A DNA stretch of 62,109 bases from DASQBT01 sp049578545. GTDB taxonomy: Bacteria; Pseudomonadota; Gammaproteobacteria; Burkholderiales; Thiobacillaceae. Positions 6,911-16,512 of this stretch are shown piece after piece. The notes under the pieces were generated by a model. It was not told the origin of the DNA and searched no databases. It saw nothing but the letters and a program-made list of their open reading frames with translations. The stretch covers positions 1-62,109 of the forward strand of contig JBAUMF010000048.1 in assembly GCA_049578545.1 (NCBI GenBank), written 5' to 3'. The translations under genes were made by a program, and so were the position numbers. Within the stretch, counting starts at the first letter, position 1. Each line of letters opens with the position of its first letter.

Positions 6911-9286
6911 ATGGCTGATACAAAATTCCCCTCTGCTCCCCATGCCCTTGATCTCCCGATTGAGGGCATGACCTGTGCGGCCTGCTCAACCAGGCTGGAA
7001 AAACAATTGAATTTGCTGCCCGGGGTAAAAGCTGCGGTCAACCTGGCCACGGAAAATGCGCGCATACAGTACGATCCCGCGCAGGTTACGCCAGAGCGCA
7101 TCGCCGAGGCCGTCAGCAAGACGGGCTACGCGGTCGCGCCCCGGCGTATCGATCTGGCCATATCCGGCATGACCTGCGCATCGTGTGCCGCGCGCATTGA
7201 GAAGCAGCTGAATAAACTTCCCGGTGTGCAGGCATCAGTGAATCTGGCAACGGAAATTGCGACGGTCCATGCGCCCGGCTGGCTGGATGTGGGCGACCTC
7301 ATCCGTACTGTCGAAAAGACAGGTTATGTCGCAGAGGCGATCACAGGCGCGGCCCGGGAAGAGGAAAAAGCGCGCAGGGCAGCAAGGTACCGACGCGATG
7401 TGACCATCTTTGTTGGGGCGGCCTTGCTTACCCTACCCTTGTTGCTGCAGATGTTTGGCATGTTTGGCGGCGGTTCGATGGAATGGCTGCCTCGATGGCT
7501 GCAATTTCTGCTGGCAACGCCGGTTCAGTTCATCGCCGGCTGGCGCTTCTATCGTGGCGCCTTCAATGCGCTCAGAGGCGGCGGCGCCAACATGGATGTG
7601 CTGGTCGCACTCGGTACCAGCATGGCCTGGGGTTTCAGCACCCTGGTCACTCTGTTTGGCCTGCATGAGCACATCTATTTCGAAGCAGGCGCCGCCGTCA
7701 TCACGCTGGTAATGCTGGGCAAACTGCTTGAAGCCCGGGCCAAGGGCGCAACAACATCAGCCATCGAACAGCTGATCCAGCTTGCGCCCAAAGCTGCATG
7801 GGTAAAGCGTAATGACCAGTTTGTGCAACTGCCCATAGCACAATTGAGACCAGGTGACATCGTTCAGGTCAAGCCGGGCGAACGTCTGCCGGTGGATGGC
7901 GAAGTACTGGAGGGCGCTTCGGGTGTCGACGAGTCCATGCTTACCGGAGAGTCGCTGCCGGTAAACAAGATCTCCGGCAGCCGGGTCTATGCCGCCACCC
8001 AGAACACCAGCGGCATGCTGGTGGTAAAGGCCCTGGGAGTCGGTGCGCAGACCCAGTTGGCCCAGATCGTCCGCCTTACTGAAGCGGCTCAGGGTTCGAA
8101 AGCTCCAATCCAGCGACTGGCGGACAAGGTGGCGGGCATTTTTGTGCCCGCGGTCGTCGGCATTGCCCTGCTGACTTTTGTCGGCTGGTGGGTGTTCGGG
8201 GCATCATTCACCCAGGCCCTGATCAACGCGGTCGCGGTGCTGGTGATCGCCTGCCCCTGCGCCCTGGGACTGGCCACTCCCACAGCCATCATGGTGGGAA
8301 CGGGGCTGGGTGCCCGGCATGGTCTGCTGATCAGAAACGCCGAAGCCCTCGAAGGTGCGGAAAAACTCGACGTGCTGCTGGTTGACAAGACCGGCACCCT
8401 GACAGAAGGCAAGCCCCGTCTGACCCACCTCCTGCCCGCGCACGGAATTACGGAAGATCAGTTGCTGCAATGGGCCGCGAGTCTGGAACAGCATTCCGAA
8501 CATCCACTCGCGCTGGCTGCGCTCGATGCAGCCAGAGAGCGCAAGCTGCCGCTGGTGCCGGCCACGGATTTTGCCGCGCTAAGCGGTCAGGGACTCAAGG
8601 GATGGATCGATGGGCAACTTATGCAGCTTGGCTCGCCCGAGTGGATGGCTGCGCAGAAAATTGAAGTGACACCCCTGCCTGGCGGACCGCAAACCTCGAT
8701 CGGCCTGGCTCGTGACAATCTGTTTGCCGGCTGGCTGGGCGTGGCGGATACCTTGCGCGCAAGTTCGGTTCAGGCCGTTTCGCGACTCAAGCAGATGGGT
8801 GTGGAAGTCATCATGCTGACCGGAGACAATTCGGCAACCGCCAGTGCGATCGCGCAGCGAGCCGGCATCAAGCGCTATGTGGCAGGCGTGATGCCCGGGG
8901 ATAAAGCCGCCACGGTTGGCAAAATCAGGAGCGAAGGGGGAACGGTCGGCATGGCGGGAGACGGGATCAACGATGCGCCGGCGCTGGCAGCTGCGGATGT
9001 CAGTTTCGCCCTTGCCTCGGGTACGGACATCGCCATCGAAACGGCGGACATTACCCTGATGCGCAATGATCTGAATGGCGTGGCGGATGCGATTGAACTA
9101 TCACGCCGCACTCTGGCCAAGATCCGCCAGAACCTTTTCTTCGCCTTTATCTACAACGTCATTGGTCTGCCGCTTGCCGCCATGGGCATGCTGAACCCGG
9201 TCATCGCCGGTGCCGCCATGGCAATGAGTTCGGTGTCGGTGGTAAGCAACTCACTGCTGCTGAAGCGCTGGCGGCCTGGCGTTTAG
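6911..9286 (+). CDS. copA: Copper-translocating P1B-type ATPase CopA
   Basis: This 791-residue inner-membrane pump exports Cu(I) from the cytoplasm at the cost of ATP. Two heavy-metal-associated domains lie at the N-terminus, each with GMTCxxC (Cys22/Cys25 and Cys89/Cys92). Eight membrane helices follow, the sixth carrying the Cu(I)-type CPC motif (VIACPCALGLATPT, near residue 447). The phosphorylation loop DKTGTLT (Asp near 491), the nucleotide-domain SEHPLA motif and GDGINDAPAL are all present. No CueR-like regulator or copper chaperone gene is adjacent, so it appears monocistronic. Methionine-rich exported proteins elsewhere in the window could share a copper link, but this is not shown by the sequence. 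Confidence 0.96.
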   Translation: MADTKFPSAPHALDLPIEGMTCAACSTRLEKQLNLLPGVKAAVNLATENARIQYDPAQVTPERIAEAVSKTGYAVAPRRIDLAISGMTCASCAARIEKQLNKLPGVQASVNLATEIATVHAPGWLDVGDLIRTVEKTGYVAEAITGAAREEEKARRAARYRRDVTIFVGAALLTLPLLLQMFGMFGGGSMEWLPRWLQFLLATPVQFIAGWRFYRGAFNALRGGGANMDVLVALGTSMAWGFSTLVTLFGLHEHIYFEAGAAVITLVMLGKLLEARAKGATTSAIEQLIQLAPKAAWVKRNDQFVQLPIAQLRPGDIVQVKPGERLPVDGEVLEGASGVDESMLTGESLPVNKISGSRVYAATQNTSGMLVVKALGVGAQTQLAQIVRLTEAAQGSKAPIQRLADKVAGIFVPAVVGIALLTFVGWWVFGASFTQALINAVAVLVIACPCALGLATPTAIMVGTGLGARHGLLIRNAEALEGAEKLDVLLVDKTGTLTEGKPRLTHLLPAHGITEDQLLQWAASLEQHSEHPLALAALDAARERKLPLVPATDFAALSGQGLKGWIDGQLMQLGSPEWMAAQKIEVTPLPGGPQTSIGLARDNLFAGWLGVADTLRASSVQAVSRLKQMGVEVIMLTGDNSATASAIAQRAGIKRYVAGVMPGDKAATVGKIRSEGGTVGMAGDGINDAPALAAADVSFALASGTDIAIETADITLMRNDLNGVADAIELSRRTLAKIRQNLFFAFIYNVIGLPLAAMGMLNPVIAGAAMAMSSVSVVSNSLLLKRWRPGV

Positions 9287-9360
9287 GGAAGCAGGCTCAC
9301 TATTCGCTCGCCTTTGCGGGCGAGGCGAAAACCCGGTTCCAAGAGTATCTCCAGCTTAAG

Positions 9361-9404
9361 GGATCGCCGCGTCGCTGCGCTCCACGCGGGAAACAGCAAT
9401 CCAG
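9361..9404. repeat. Degenerate REP-like repeat
   Basis: GGATCGCCGCGTCGCTGCGC, then TCCACGCGGG and CAGCAATCC, resembles an inverted, decayed copy of the REP-type element at 6817-6853. It separates copA from the convergent small gene. Confidence 0.4.
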
Positions 9405-9408
9405 GACA

Positions 9409-9648
9409 TCAGGCCTTATCCACCCCCAGCCCATCACTCCAGATATCGTATGGACCCTTGGGCCGTGGTGTGAGCGCGAGCAGCAGGGCAAGATCAGCGT
9501 GAACATCTTCAGGAAACCCCTTGCGTCCGCCACGACCATCGATCAACAGGCTTTGCAGCTTCTCGTAGCAGGTGGGCGAACCCCAGAAAACCGTAATTTC
9601 AGGCACCAGGCGGGGAAATTTTTCCTCCAGAGGACTCAGATCGGACAT
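9409..9648 (-). CDS. Small conserved protein of unknown function
   Basis: The 79-residue product begins MSDLSPLEEKFPRLVPEITV and contains a conserved-looking LLIDGRGGRKGFPEDV segment, a pattern I associate with short uncharacterised proteins of betaproteobacteria. It has no signal peptide or membrane segment and is acidic and probably cytoplasmic. A GGAA ribosome-site-like run lies 7 bases before the ATG at 9648. It lies just downstream of uup on the same strand, 51 bases away, and may be co-transcribed with it. No function can be assigned. Confidence 0.75.
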   Translation of the reverse strand: MSDLSPLEEKFPRLVPEITVFWGSPTCYEKLQSLLIDGRGGRKGFPEDVHADLALLLALTPRPKGPYDIWSDGLGVDKA

Positions 9649-9699
9649 GGCTGTTCCATTGATTGATTTGTTTGATTTACGGCAGAATCCGCCATAAAT

Positions 9700-11607
9700 T
9701 TAAGTCCCGGATCGGCTTTCCAGTTCCTCCCACTTGATCAGAAGGGTTTCCAGTTCCTGCTCAATCTGCTCCAGCCTGGCCTGCAAGCCATGGGCTTCTC
9801 CAGCCGGCCGCTTGTAGAAGTCCGGCGCACCGACCGCTGCCTCCAGCTCAGCCTGTTCTTTTTCCAGTGCGTCTATCCTGCCGGGAATCGCGCCCAGTTC
9901 ACGGCTTTCCTTGTAGCTCAGCTTCGCCGGACGCCGGGTACGCGGCTGGCTTGATTTCTGCTGTTCCTGGTTGGATGCCCTTTCCCCCACCCTGGATGCT
10001 AGACGGCTCGACAAATAGCGCTGCCAGTCTTCGTAGCCCCCTGCGTTTTCCACCCAGTGGCCAGTCCCATCCCAGGCTATCACCTGAGTGACCACGTTAT
10101 CGAGAAACTCCCGGTCATGCGACACCAGCAGCACCGTGCCGGCATAGTTCTGCAGCAATTCCTCCAGCAGTTCCAGCGTCTCTACATCCAGATCATTGGT
10201 TGGCTCGTCCAGTACCAGCACGTTGGCCGGACGGGCAAACAGGCGCGCCAGGAGCAGCCGGTTGCGCTCGCCGCCAGACAGCGATTTCACCGGCGAGCGC
10301 GCCCGTTCCGGTGAAAACAGGAAGTCGGCCAGGTATGACATGACGTGCTTTCGCTCGCCCCCGACTTCCACATAATCCGAACCCGGACTGATCACATCCA
10401 CCAAGGCAGCTTCATCATCCAGTTGGGTACGAAACTGGTCGAAATAGGCCGCAGACAATTTGGTACCCTGCCTTACCTTGCCGGAATCAGGAGGCATCTC
10501 TCCAAGGATCAGTTTGAGCAAGGTTGATTTGCCTGCGCCGTTGGGGCCGATCAGGCCTACCTTGTCGCCACGCCTGATCACGCAGGAGAAATCGCGGACA
10601 ATGGTTTTGTCGTCAAACGACCTGCTGACGTTGACCAGTTCAGCAACCACCTTGCCCGAGCGATCGCCTGCATCAATGGCGAGGCTTACCTTGCCCAGTT
10701 GATCACGCCGCGCTGCCCGCTCGCGGCGCAATTGCTCAAGACGACGAACCCGGCCTTCATTACGGGTGCGGCGTGCCTCGACGCCTTTGCGAATCCAGAC
10801 TTCCTCCTGTGCCAGCAGCTTGTCAAAGCGTGCATTGGCCAGATCTTCGGCATTCAGCATCTCTGCCTTGCGTCGACGATATTCACTGAAGCCGCCGGGA
10901 AAACTGGCAAGCATGCCGCGATCCAGTTCGACAATGCGGGTAGCCACGTTATCCAGAAAACGCCGGTCGTGGGTGATCAGCAGCACCGCACCCGGAAAGA
11001 CCTTGAGCAATTCCTCCAGCCACTGGATGGATGAAATATCGAGATGATTGGTCGGCTCATCCAGCACCAGCAAATCCGGTTCCGCAACCAATGCCCGAGC
11101 CAACGCCACACGCTTCTTTGTTCCGCCCGAAACCGCGTCGATGACGTCATCCTGGGAAAGTTTCAGCCGCGACAATACCGCTTCCACGCGTTGATGCATG
11201 TGCCAGCCTTCCCCTGTTTCCAGTTGAGTTTGCAACTGGTGCAGACGGTCAAGCAAGGCTGCCTGATCGCCTTCATGCACTGCTAGGCGATGCGCTACAT
11301 CATGGTATTCAATCAGCAAACGGCGAATATCGCCCAATCCTTCGGCCACCGAAGCAAACACTGTCTGCCCAGTTTCAAATAAGGGCTCCTGCGCAACATA
11401 GGCCAGTCTGGCGCCAGACTGCAAACGAACGCTTCCGTCATCCGCTTTGATTTCTCCTGCAATGATCCTGAGCAGGCTGGACTTGCCTACCCCGTTGCGG
11501 CCAATCAGACCTATCCGCTCCCCCGGCTCAATCGACAGGCTCGCGTGATCGAGCAAAGGCACATGGCCGAATGCGAGAGAGAGGTTTTCAACTGTTAGAA
11601 GAGGCAC
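9700..11607 (-). CDS. uup: ABC-F family ATPase Uup
   Basis: The 635-residue protein carries two ABC ATPase domains without membrane segments, as in ABC-F proteins that act on ribosomes or on DNA. Domain 1 has GRNGVGKSS and the signature VSGGTKKRVALARAL with LVLDEPTNHLD; domain 2 has GPNGAGKST and LSGGERNRLLLARLF with LVLDEPTNDLD. The basic linker is followed by a long charged C-terminal coiled coil (about residues 555-632), which distinguishes Uup (linked to replication-associated and transposon-excision phenotypes and to 50S assembly) from EttA and RbbA. The start is GTG at 11607, because the codons that follow give the typical MPLLTVENLSLAFG; no strong ribosome site is visible. Confidence 0.93.
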   Translation of the reverse strand: MPLLTVENLSLAFGHVPLLDHASLSIEPGERIGLIGRNGVGKSSLLRIIAGEIKADDGSVRLQSGARLAYVAQEPLFETGQTVFASVAEGLGDIRRLLIEYHDVAHRLAVHEGDQAALLDRLHQLQTQLETGEGWHMHQRVEAVLSRLKLSQDDVIDAVSGGTKKRVALARALVAEPDLLVLDEPTNHLDISSIQWLEELLKVFPGAVLLITHDRRFLDNVATRIVELDRGMLASFPGGFSEYRRRKAEMLNAEDLANARFDKLLAQEEVWIRKGVEARRTRNEGRVRRLEQLRRERAARRDQLGKVSLAIDAGDRSGKVVAELVNVSRSFDDKTIVRDFSCVIRRGDKVGLIGPNGAGKSTLLKLILGEMPPDSGKVRQGTKLSAAYFDQFRTQLDDEAALVDVISPGSDYVEVGGERKHVMSYLADFLFSPERARSPVKSLSGGERNRLLLARLFARPANVLVLDEPTNDLDVETLELLEELLQNYAGTVLLVSHDREFLDNVVTQVIAWDGTGHWVENAGGYEDWQRYLSSRLASRVGERASNQEQQKSSQPRTRRPAKLSYKESRELGAIPGRIDALEKEQAELEAAVGAPDFYKRPAGEAHGLQARLEQIEQELETLLIKWEELESRSGT

Positions 11608-11867
11608 TGCTTAATGGCTTCGATCGAGAAGGTTCAGCGAATGGCTGAATATATCCAGTTTTGCCTAAGGTGGTGTCTTCTTCATCCTTGCTGGCAAGGA
11701 GAAGGTGGGAAAGCGCTGATTTATTCGACGGCACGAGGACCGCAACGACGCAGCCAACCACTAATGGCCAATTCTATTCCGGATTGCCCTGTTTTCCACC
11801 GCGTTGTGCGCGCGATCGACCTGAGGCAAGAATCAACACACCAGTTCTTGGCTGTCCGGGGTAGCGT

Positions 11868-12590
11868 CTAGTCCTTCCAGGGCTTCATTTTGGCCCGCAA
11901 CCTTGCAACCGCTTGTGAATGCAACTGGCAAACGCGCGATTCCGATACGCCCATGACCGCGCCGATTTCCTTGAGGTTCATGTCCTGCTCGTAGTACATG
12001 CCCATAAGGTTTTTTTCTCGCTCGGGCAGGTCATCAATGGCAGCGATCAGCCCCTGACGGAAACCCTCGTCATGCAGCAACGATAGGGGATCTGAAACAT
12101 TGTCGACCAGATAGCGCTCGAGAAAATCTGAACTGTCCTCGTCGGTGAAGTCTTCGTAATAAAGCAGCTGATTGCCTTTGACGTCGCCCAGCATGGACTG
12201 GTAATCGTCAATGGGAAGGCCCATTTCCCTGGAAATTTCACCTTCAGATGGCGTGCGCCCAAGTCGCTGCTCCAGTCTGCAAATGGCCGACTCGATCTGG
12301 CGGGATTTCTGTCGGATATGGCGCGGAAGCCAGTCGGCTTCGCGCAGATCGTCAAGCATCGAGCCGCGTATGCGCTGGGTGGCATAGGATTCGAATTGGG
12401 CACCCTGGCTGCCGTCGAAGCGTTCGATGGCATCCATCAGTCCGATGAGCCCCACCTGGATCAGGTCATCCACTTCCACGCTGGCGGGCAGGCGAACCAT
12501 CAGATGATAGGCAATTCGCTTGACCAGGGGAGAGTACTGCTTGATCAGGCTTTCCTGGCTCGGCTTTTTGGCAAGTTTCTTTTCAGGCAT
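11868..12590 (-). CDS. fliA: RNA polymerase sigma-28 factor FliA
   Basis: The 240-residue protein is the flagellar class-3 sigma factor. Region 2 (DDLIQVGLIGLMDAIERFD and FESYATQRIRGSMLDDLREA), region 3 and region 4 (LPEREKNLMGMYYEQDMNLK, then a helix-turn-helix SESRVCQLHSQAVARLRAK) are complete and at FliA length. It is the last gene of the flhB-flhA-flhF-flhG-fliA block; its ATG overlaps the end of flhG by 8 bases, so it is translationally coupled. No flagellar filament, motor or FlgM gene is in the window, so its targets cannot be seen here. Confidence 0.95.
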   Translation of the reverse strand: MPEKKLAKKPSQESLIKQYSPLVKRIAYHLMVRLPASVEVDDLIQVGLIGLMDAIERFDGSQGAQFESYATQRIRGSMLDDLREADWLPRHIRQKSRQIESAICRLEQRLGRTPSEGEISREMGLPIDDYQSMLGDVKGNQLLYYEDFTDEDSSDFLERYLVDNVSDPLSLLHDEGFRQGLIAAIDDLPEREKNLMGMYYEQDMNLKEIGAVMGVSESRVCQLHSQAVARLRAKMKPWKD

Positions 12591-13323
12591 GGCATTTTGT
12601 TCTGCATGGGGTCTCCTCGCCCCCGACGCTTCGCTTTAGAACCATTCTAGTCACAATTCCAAGAAAATCATTGTCTTGAAGCGGAGTGCTAAGGCCATTT
12701 CTTTTTGAAGCGTGGCCGCTGCGCGACAAAGTGGCTTCATCAAGGAAGCAGGGTGATCGATGCAGGCGTTCATTGCAAACCTGCATCAGTCGTTTTGACT
12801 CTTCACATTCCCCATTCCAGAGCAACCAGATTCGGGCCGGACTGCGAACCTGGTCCAGGCCCTTGAGCAGCATGTAGACAGTTTCCAGTTGTGTCGGGGA
12901 AGCAAGCAGGAGAACCTCCTGCGCGATCATCGCATTGATCGGAACATCATCGTCTACGTGCATTTCACCGGCATCAAAGATCAGTTCGCGATACCCCTGA
13001 CCGACAGCCTCTGTAACAACTGTTGCATCACCCGCCGGACAGCCTATTGCGACAATGGCGGCCCTGCCATCATGAACCAGAATGCAGTCTTTGAATGGTT
13101 TTCCGGATGCCGCGCCCCACTCATGCAGGAGGTGGCAATCTAACAGGCTTCGCGCACTGGACCCGCCGCTGTCGACCAGCAAAGGTGAAGCACCCAGCGT
13201 TTTCCAGGCCATGAACATACCTCGAGCGAACTCTGCACTTGACCGTTGCCCGGACACAGCCAGCACGGAGAGCGTCCACACGTCCTTCTGCCGCCGACGC
13301 AGGCCTTCTGCCTGATCAACCAT
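12583..13323 (-). CDS. flhG: FlhG/FleN-like flagellar protein lacking the P-loop
   Basis: Position between flhF and fliA and the N-terminal MVDQAEGLRRRQ identify this 246-residue protein as FlhG-like: the DQAxxLR helix is the segment with which FlhG stimulates the FlhF GTPase. In ordinary FlhG a MinD-type Walker A (K-G-G-V-G-K-T) follows; here the matching place reads LSVLAVSGQRSSAEFARG, with no lysine-glycine loop, so ATP binding and the ATP-driven dimer switch are probably lost. The later MinD-fold strands (ELIFDAG, EVLLLASPTQLETVYMLLKG) are still recognisable. It overlaps flhF and fliA by 8 bases each. It could be a divergent FlhG that keeps only the FlhF-regulating function, or a decaying gene. 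Confidence 0.8.
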   Translation of the reverse strand: MVDQAEGLRRRQKDVWTLSVLAVSGQRSSAEFARGMFMAWKTLGASPLLVDSGGSSARSLLDCHLLHEWGAASGKPFKDCILVHDGRAAIVAIGCPAGDATVVTEAVGQGYRELIFDAGEMHVDDDVPINAMIAQEVLLLASPTQLETVYMLLKGLDQVRSPARIWLLWNGECEESKRLMQVCNERLHRSPCFLDEATLSRSGHASKRNGLSTPLQDNDFLGIVTRMVLKRSVGGEETPCRTKCHA

Positions 13324-14443
13324 GCCGATTTGCGCTCTCCGCAGCCACCTCGATCAAAGGCCAGTCTTCCTCGTGCATGCGGTATACGTCAAGCTGCCTT
13401 GCACGCAAGGCACGGTCGATCAGCGCCTGCGGTTGTGCTGGATAGAGGTCTTCCGGCACCCGCTGGCCACTTGCCAGGCAGGCGACAGGCAGACGATGGC
13501 GAATCAGGCCATCCAGCGCAGGGCCGAGCAGTCCACCTTCATCCAGTTTGCTCAGAATGCACGCCGCCAGGCCGTGTCCGCCATAAGCCGCAAGCGTCGC
13601 TTCGACAACGGGTCCCTGAACGCCGGACGGCATCACCAGCAGACGATGCGCACCCACGGAGCTTAGCACTTCAAGTAAGTGGACAATCCGCTCATCGCGA
13701 GGACTGAGCCCCGGCGTATCCAGCAAGACGACCTTCTTGTGGCGCACCGTTGCGAGTGCGGCAGCGAGATTTTCCGCTGCATTCACCTTAATCAGTTCGA
13801 CGTTCAGCAGATCGGCGTAGGTACGGGCTTGATCGTAGGCACCGATGCGGTAAGCATCCATGGTCACAAGCGCGACCTGATTCGCCCCCAGTACATCAGC
13901 TGCGCGTGTCGCAAGCTTGGCTAGAGTGGTCGTCTTGCCTGCGCCGGTGGGTCCGACCAGTGCCCATGTGCCCCCCCGCATCCAGATGGAATCGGGCTTG
14001 TTCCAGGCAGGCAGATTGCGAATCAGCACAGCGCGCAACCATCTATTCATGCCTTGGACATCCATTCCCCTTGGCATACGGGCCGCAAGACTGCGTGCAA
14101 GCCAGGGACTGAAACCCGCAATCAACAAAGTCTGCACCATCTCGACCCGCATGGGATGGCGACGCTTGTCCACGCTCCAGCTCAAATTGGCAAGCTGGCC
14201 TTTGATCAGTTGCTTGATACCCTTGAGTTCGACCATCAGTCCTGCCGTGGCCTGCTCATTCAGCTCCCGCTGGGGCGTTTGTGTTGGCGCATCCTTGGCC
14301 AGGTCTGTATAACGTGCAGCCATGAACTCGACGCCGCCGGGTACTTCGCGGGAGGTGACCACCACTGCATCCGGACCCAGTTCCTGGCGAATGCGCGACA
14401 GGGCGTCGCGGGCATTGGGCGCGACATAACGTTTTACGTTCAT
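13316..14443 (-). CDS. flhF: Flagellar biosynthesis SRP-type GTPase FlhF
   Basis: The 375-residue protein is an SRP-family GTPase that positions the polar flagellum. It begins MNVKRYVAPNARDALSRIRQ, a short FlhF-type basic domain, followed by an N domain and a G domain with G1 GPTGAGKTTTLAKLA, the DAYRIGAYDQ insertion characteristic of FlhF, and a G4-like SKLDE. G3 reads DTPGLSPRD instead of the usual DTAG-x-x-x-R-D, so catalysis may be altered. Its start overlaps the flhA stop by 4 bases and its end overlaps flhG. Assignment is firm from motifs and gene order. Confidence 0.93.
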   Translation of the reverse strand: MNVKRYVAPNARDALSRIRQELGPDAVVVTSREVPGGVEFMAARYTDLAKDAPTQTPQRELNEQATAGLMVELKGIKQLIKGQLANLSWSVDKRRHPMRVEMVQTLLIAGFSPWLARSLAARMPRGMDVQGMNRWLRAVLIRNLPAWNKPDSIWMRGGTWALVGPTGAGKTTTLAKLATRAADVLGANQVALVTMDAYRIGAYDQARTYADLLNVELIKVNAAENLAAALATVRHKKVVLLDTPGLSPRDERIVHLLEVLSSVGAHRLLVMPSGVQGPVVEATLAAYGGHGLAACILSKLDEGGLLGPALDGLIRHRLPVACLASGQRVPEDLYPAQPQALIDRALRARQLDVYRMHEEDWPLIEVAAESANRHG

Positions 14444-16512
14444 GACACAGCAGCCTTCAGTTCAACAGTCGTTTCAACCCGTTTGTCGGCAGGAATTTCC
14501 GCGTAGGAAATCACCGCCAGGTTGGGAAGGTGACGCCGCAACAGATGGGAAAGCGTCGGTCGCAACATCGGCGACACCAGTAATACTGAGGGATGGCCAG
14601 CTTCCATCTGTTGTGTGCGGGCTTTCTCCCCCGCAGCTACCATCGCCTCCTGCAGTCCAGGGGACAGCAGCGCCTCGCCCTCTTCACCCATTTCCTGCAG
14701 CAGACGATTTTCCGTTTCCGAATCCAGACTGATCACGTGCAGGGCGTCACTGCCTTCAAACAGCCGATCCACAATGCCGCGACCGAGAGCGGCACGCACA
14801 GTCTCAGTCAGTTCTTCAAGATTCTGCGTCTTGCTGGCTCGGGCGGCCAGGGTTTCGAGGATGGTTCTCGAATCACGCACAGAAACGCCTTCATTGACCA
14901 GGTTCTGCAACAGGGTCTGGAGACTGGTTACCGGCAGCAGACCCGGGACCACGTCTTCGACCAGACCGGGCGTGGCACGCGACATGCTGTCAAGCAGTTC
15001 CTGCACTTCCAGCCTTCCCAGCAGCTCACCGGTGTGGCCTCGAAAGATTGCTTCCAGATGGCGGCTAATGACCTGGTCGGCCGTCAGGACCTGGTAATTG
15101 CGCATGTGCGCATCGTCTGCCTGTTCGGCAGGAATCCACACGCCGGGTGCGCCGGTCATTGGATCCAGTCCTGGGCGTCCTTCCAGCCGCCCCATCGTAT
15201 CAGGCGTCTCAATCGCCAGCACCTGATCAGGGTAGGCCTCGGCGCGGCCCATTTCGACGCCCTTGAGGGAAATGCGGTACGTATTGGGCTTGAGATCGAG
15301 GTTGTCGCGCACCCGCACGGGCGGGATCACCAGGCCCATTTCCATGGCAAAGCGCCGCCGGCTTTCGGTAATGCGATCGAGCACCTCGCCGCCGCGCGCG
15401 CGATCTAGCAAAGGTATCAACCGGTACCCGACCTCCAGACCCAGCACATCGACCGGTGGAATATCGTCCCACGACAGTTCCACAGGCGCCTCGCTCTCCA
15501 ACTCTTCCGGCACGGCCTCAATCTCCTGCACGGCCCGACTCTCAGTCCAGTAGGCCACGGCGGCCAGCACACTCGCCAGCAGCAGGAAAGCCATGTGGGG
15601 CGTACCCGGAATCAGTCCCAGCAGCGCAAGCACCGATGCAGTCACATAGAGAACCTGGGGGCGGCCGAACATCTGACCAAGAAATTCGCGGCTGAGATCC
15701 TGTTCCGCCGATGTACGGGACACCATGATACCGGCCGAGGTGGAAATGATCAGGGCAGGAATCTGCGCCACGAGTCCATCGCCCACGGTCAGCAATGCGT
15801 AACGGTTGAGTGCTTCGCTCAAGGCCAGATCATGTTGAATCACACCGACGCCAATGCCACCCAGCAGTACCACAAGCAGAATGATGATCCCGGCGATGGC
15901 ATCGCCACGTACGAATTTCGAGGCTCCATCCATGGCCCCGTAGAAGTCCGACTCGCGCGACAGGGTTCCGCGGCGGCCGCGGGCCTCCTGCTCATTGATA
16001 AAGCCTGCATTGAGATCGGCATCAATCGCCAATTGCTTGCCCGGCAAAGCATCCAGCGTGAACCGTGCCGCCACCTCGGCAATGCGTCCGGCACCTCGTG
16101 TGATGACAATGAAGTTGATGATGACGAGAATGACGAATACCACGAGGCCGACAGTATAGTTGCCACCGACAAGAAAATTGCCGAAGGACTCGATCACCTT
16201 GCCTGCCGCATCACTGCCGTTCTGTCCAAATAGCAAAATGATCCGTGCCGACGCCACATTGAGCGACAGCCTGAGCAAGGTGGTTAGCAGCAGAACCGTC
16301 GGAAACACGGAGAAATCCAGCGGACGAATGGCATTGAGACTGGCCAGCAACACGATCACGGCCATGGCAATGTTGAACGTGAACAGTACATCCAGTGCGA
16401 GCGTAGGCAGGGGCAGAACCATCATGGCCAGAATCAGCAGCACGAGCACCGGCCCCGCGAGACGGGTCAACGGTACCCCCAGCATGGTCAAGGTCTGCGA
16501 CGGAACACTCAT
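14440..16512 (-). CDS. flhA: Flagellar export-gate protein FlhA
   Basis: The 690-residue inner-membrane protein forms the nonameric export gate of the flagellar type III apparatus. Eight membrane helices occupy about residues 15-320, with the family signature LLRLSLNVASARIIL and the conserved cytoplasmic loop KQLAIDADLNAGFINEQEAR. The rest is the soluble substrate-docking domain (WDDIPPVDVLGLEVGYRLIP onward). Length equals that of typical FlhA, so this subunit looks intact. The ATG at 16512 overlaps the flhB stop as ATGA, with AGGAGA 8 bases upstream. Confidence 0.95.
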   Translation of the reverse strand: MSVPSQTLTMLGVPLTRLAGPVLVLLILAMMVLPLPTLALDVLFTFNIAMAVIVLLASLNAIRPLDFSVFPTVLLLTTLLRLSLNVASARIILLFGQNGSDAAGKVIESFGNFLVGGNYTVGLVVFVILVIINFIVITRGAGRIAEVAARFTLDALPGKQLAIDADLNAGFINEQEARGRRGTLSRESDFYGAMDGASKFVRGDAIAGIIILLVVLLGGIGVGVIQHDLALSEALNRYALLTVGDGLVAQIPALIISTSAGIMVSRTSAEQDLSREFLGQMFGRPQVLYVTASVLALLGLIPGTPHMAFLLLASVLAAVAYWTESRAVQEIEAVPEELESEAPVELSWDDIPPVDVLGLEVGYRLIPLLDRARGGEVLDRITESRRRFAMEMGLVIPPVRVRDNLDLKPNTYRISLKGVEMGRAEAYPDQVLAIETPDTMGRLEGRPGLDPMTGAPGVWIPAEQADDAHMRNYQVLTADQVISRHLEAIFRGHTGELLGRLEVQELLDSMSRATPGLVEDVVPGLLPVTSLQTLLQNLVNEGVSVRDSRTILETLAARASKTQNLEELTETVRAALGRGIVDRLFEGSDALHVISLDSETENRLLQEMGEEGEALLSPGLQEAMVAAGEKARTQQMEAGHPSVLLVSPMLRPTLSHLLRRHLPNLAVISYAEIPADKRVETTVELKAAVS

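Noticed and set aside
9300..9345. Hairpin after copA as a terminator
   Set aside because: CTCGCC/GGCGAG can pair, but no T run follows on the plus strand.
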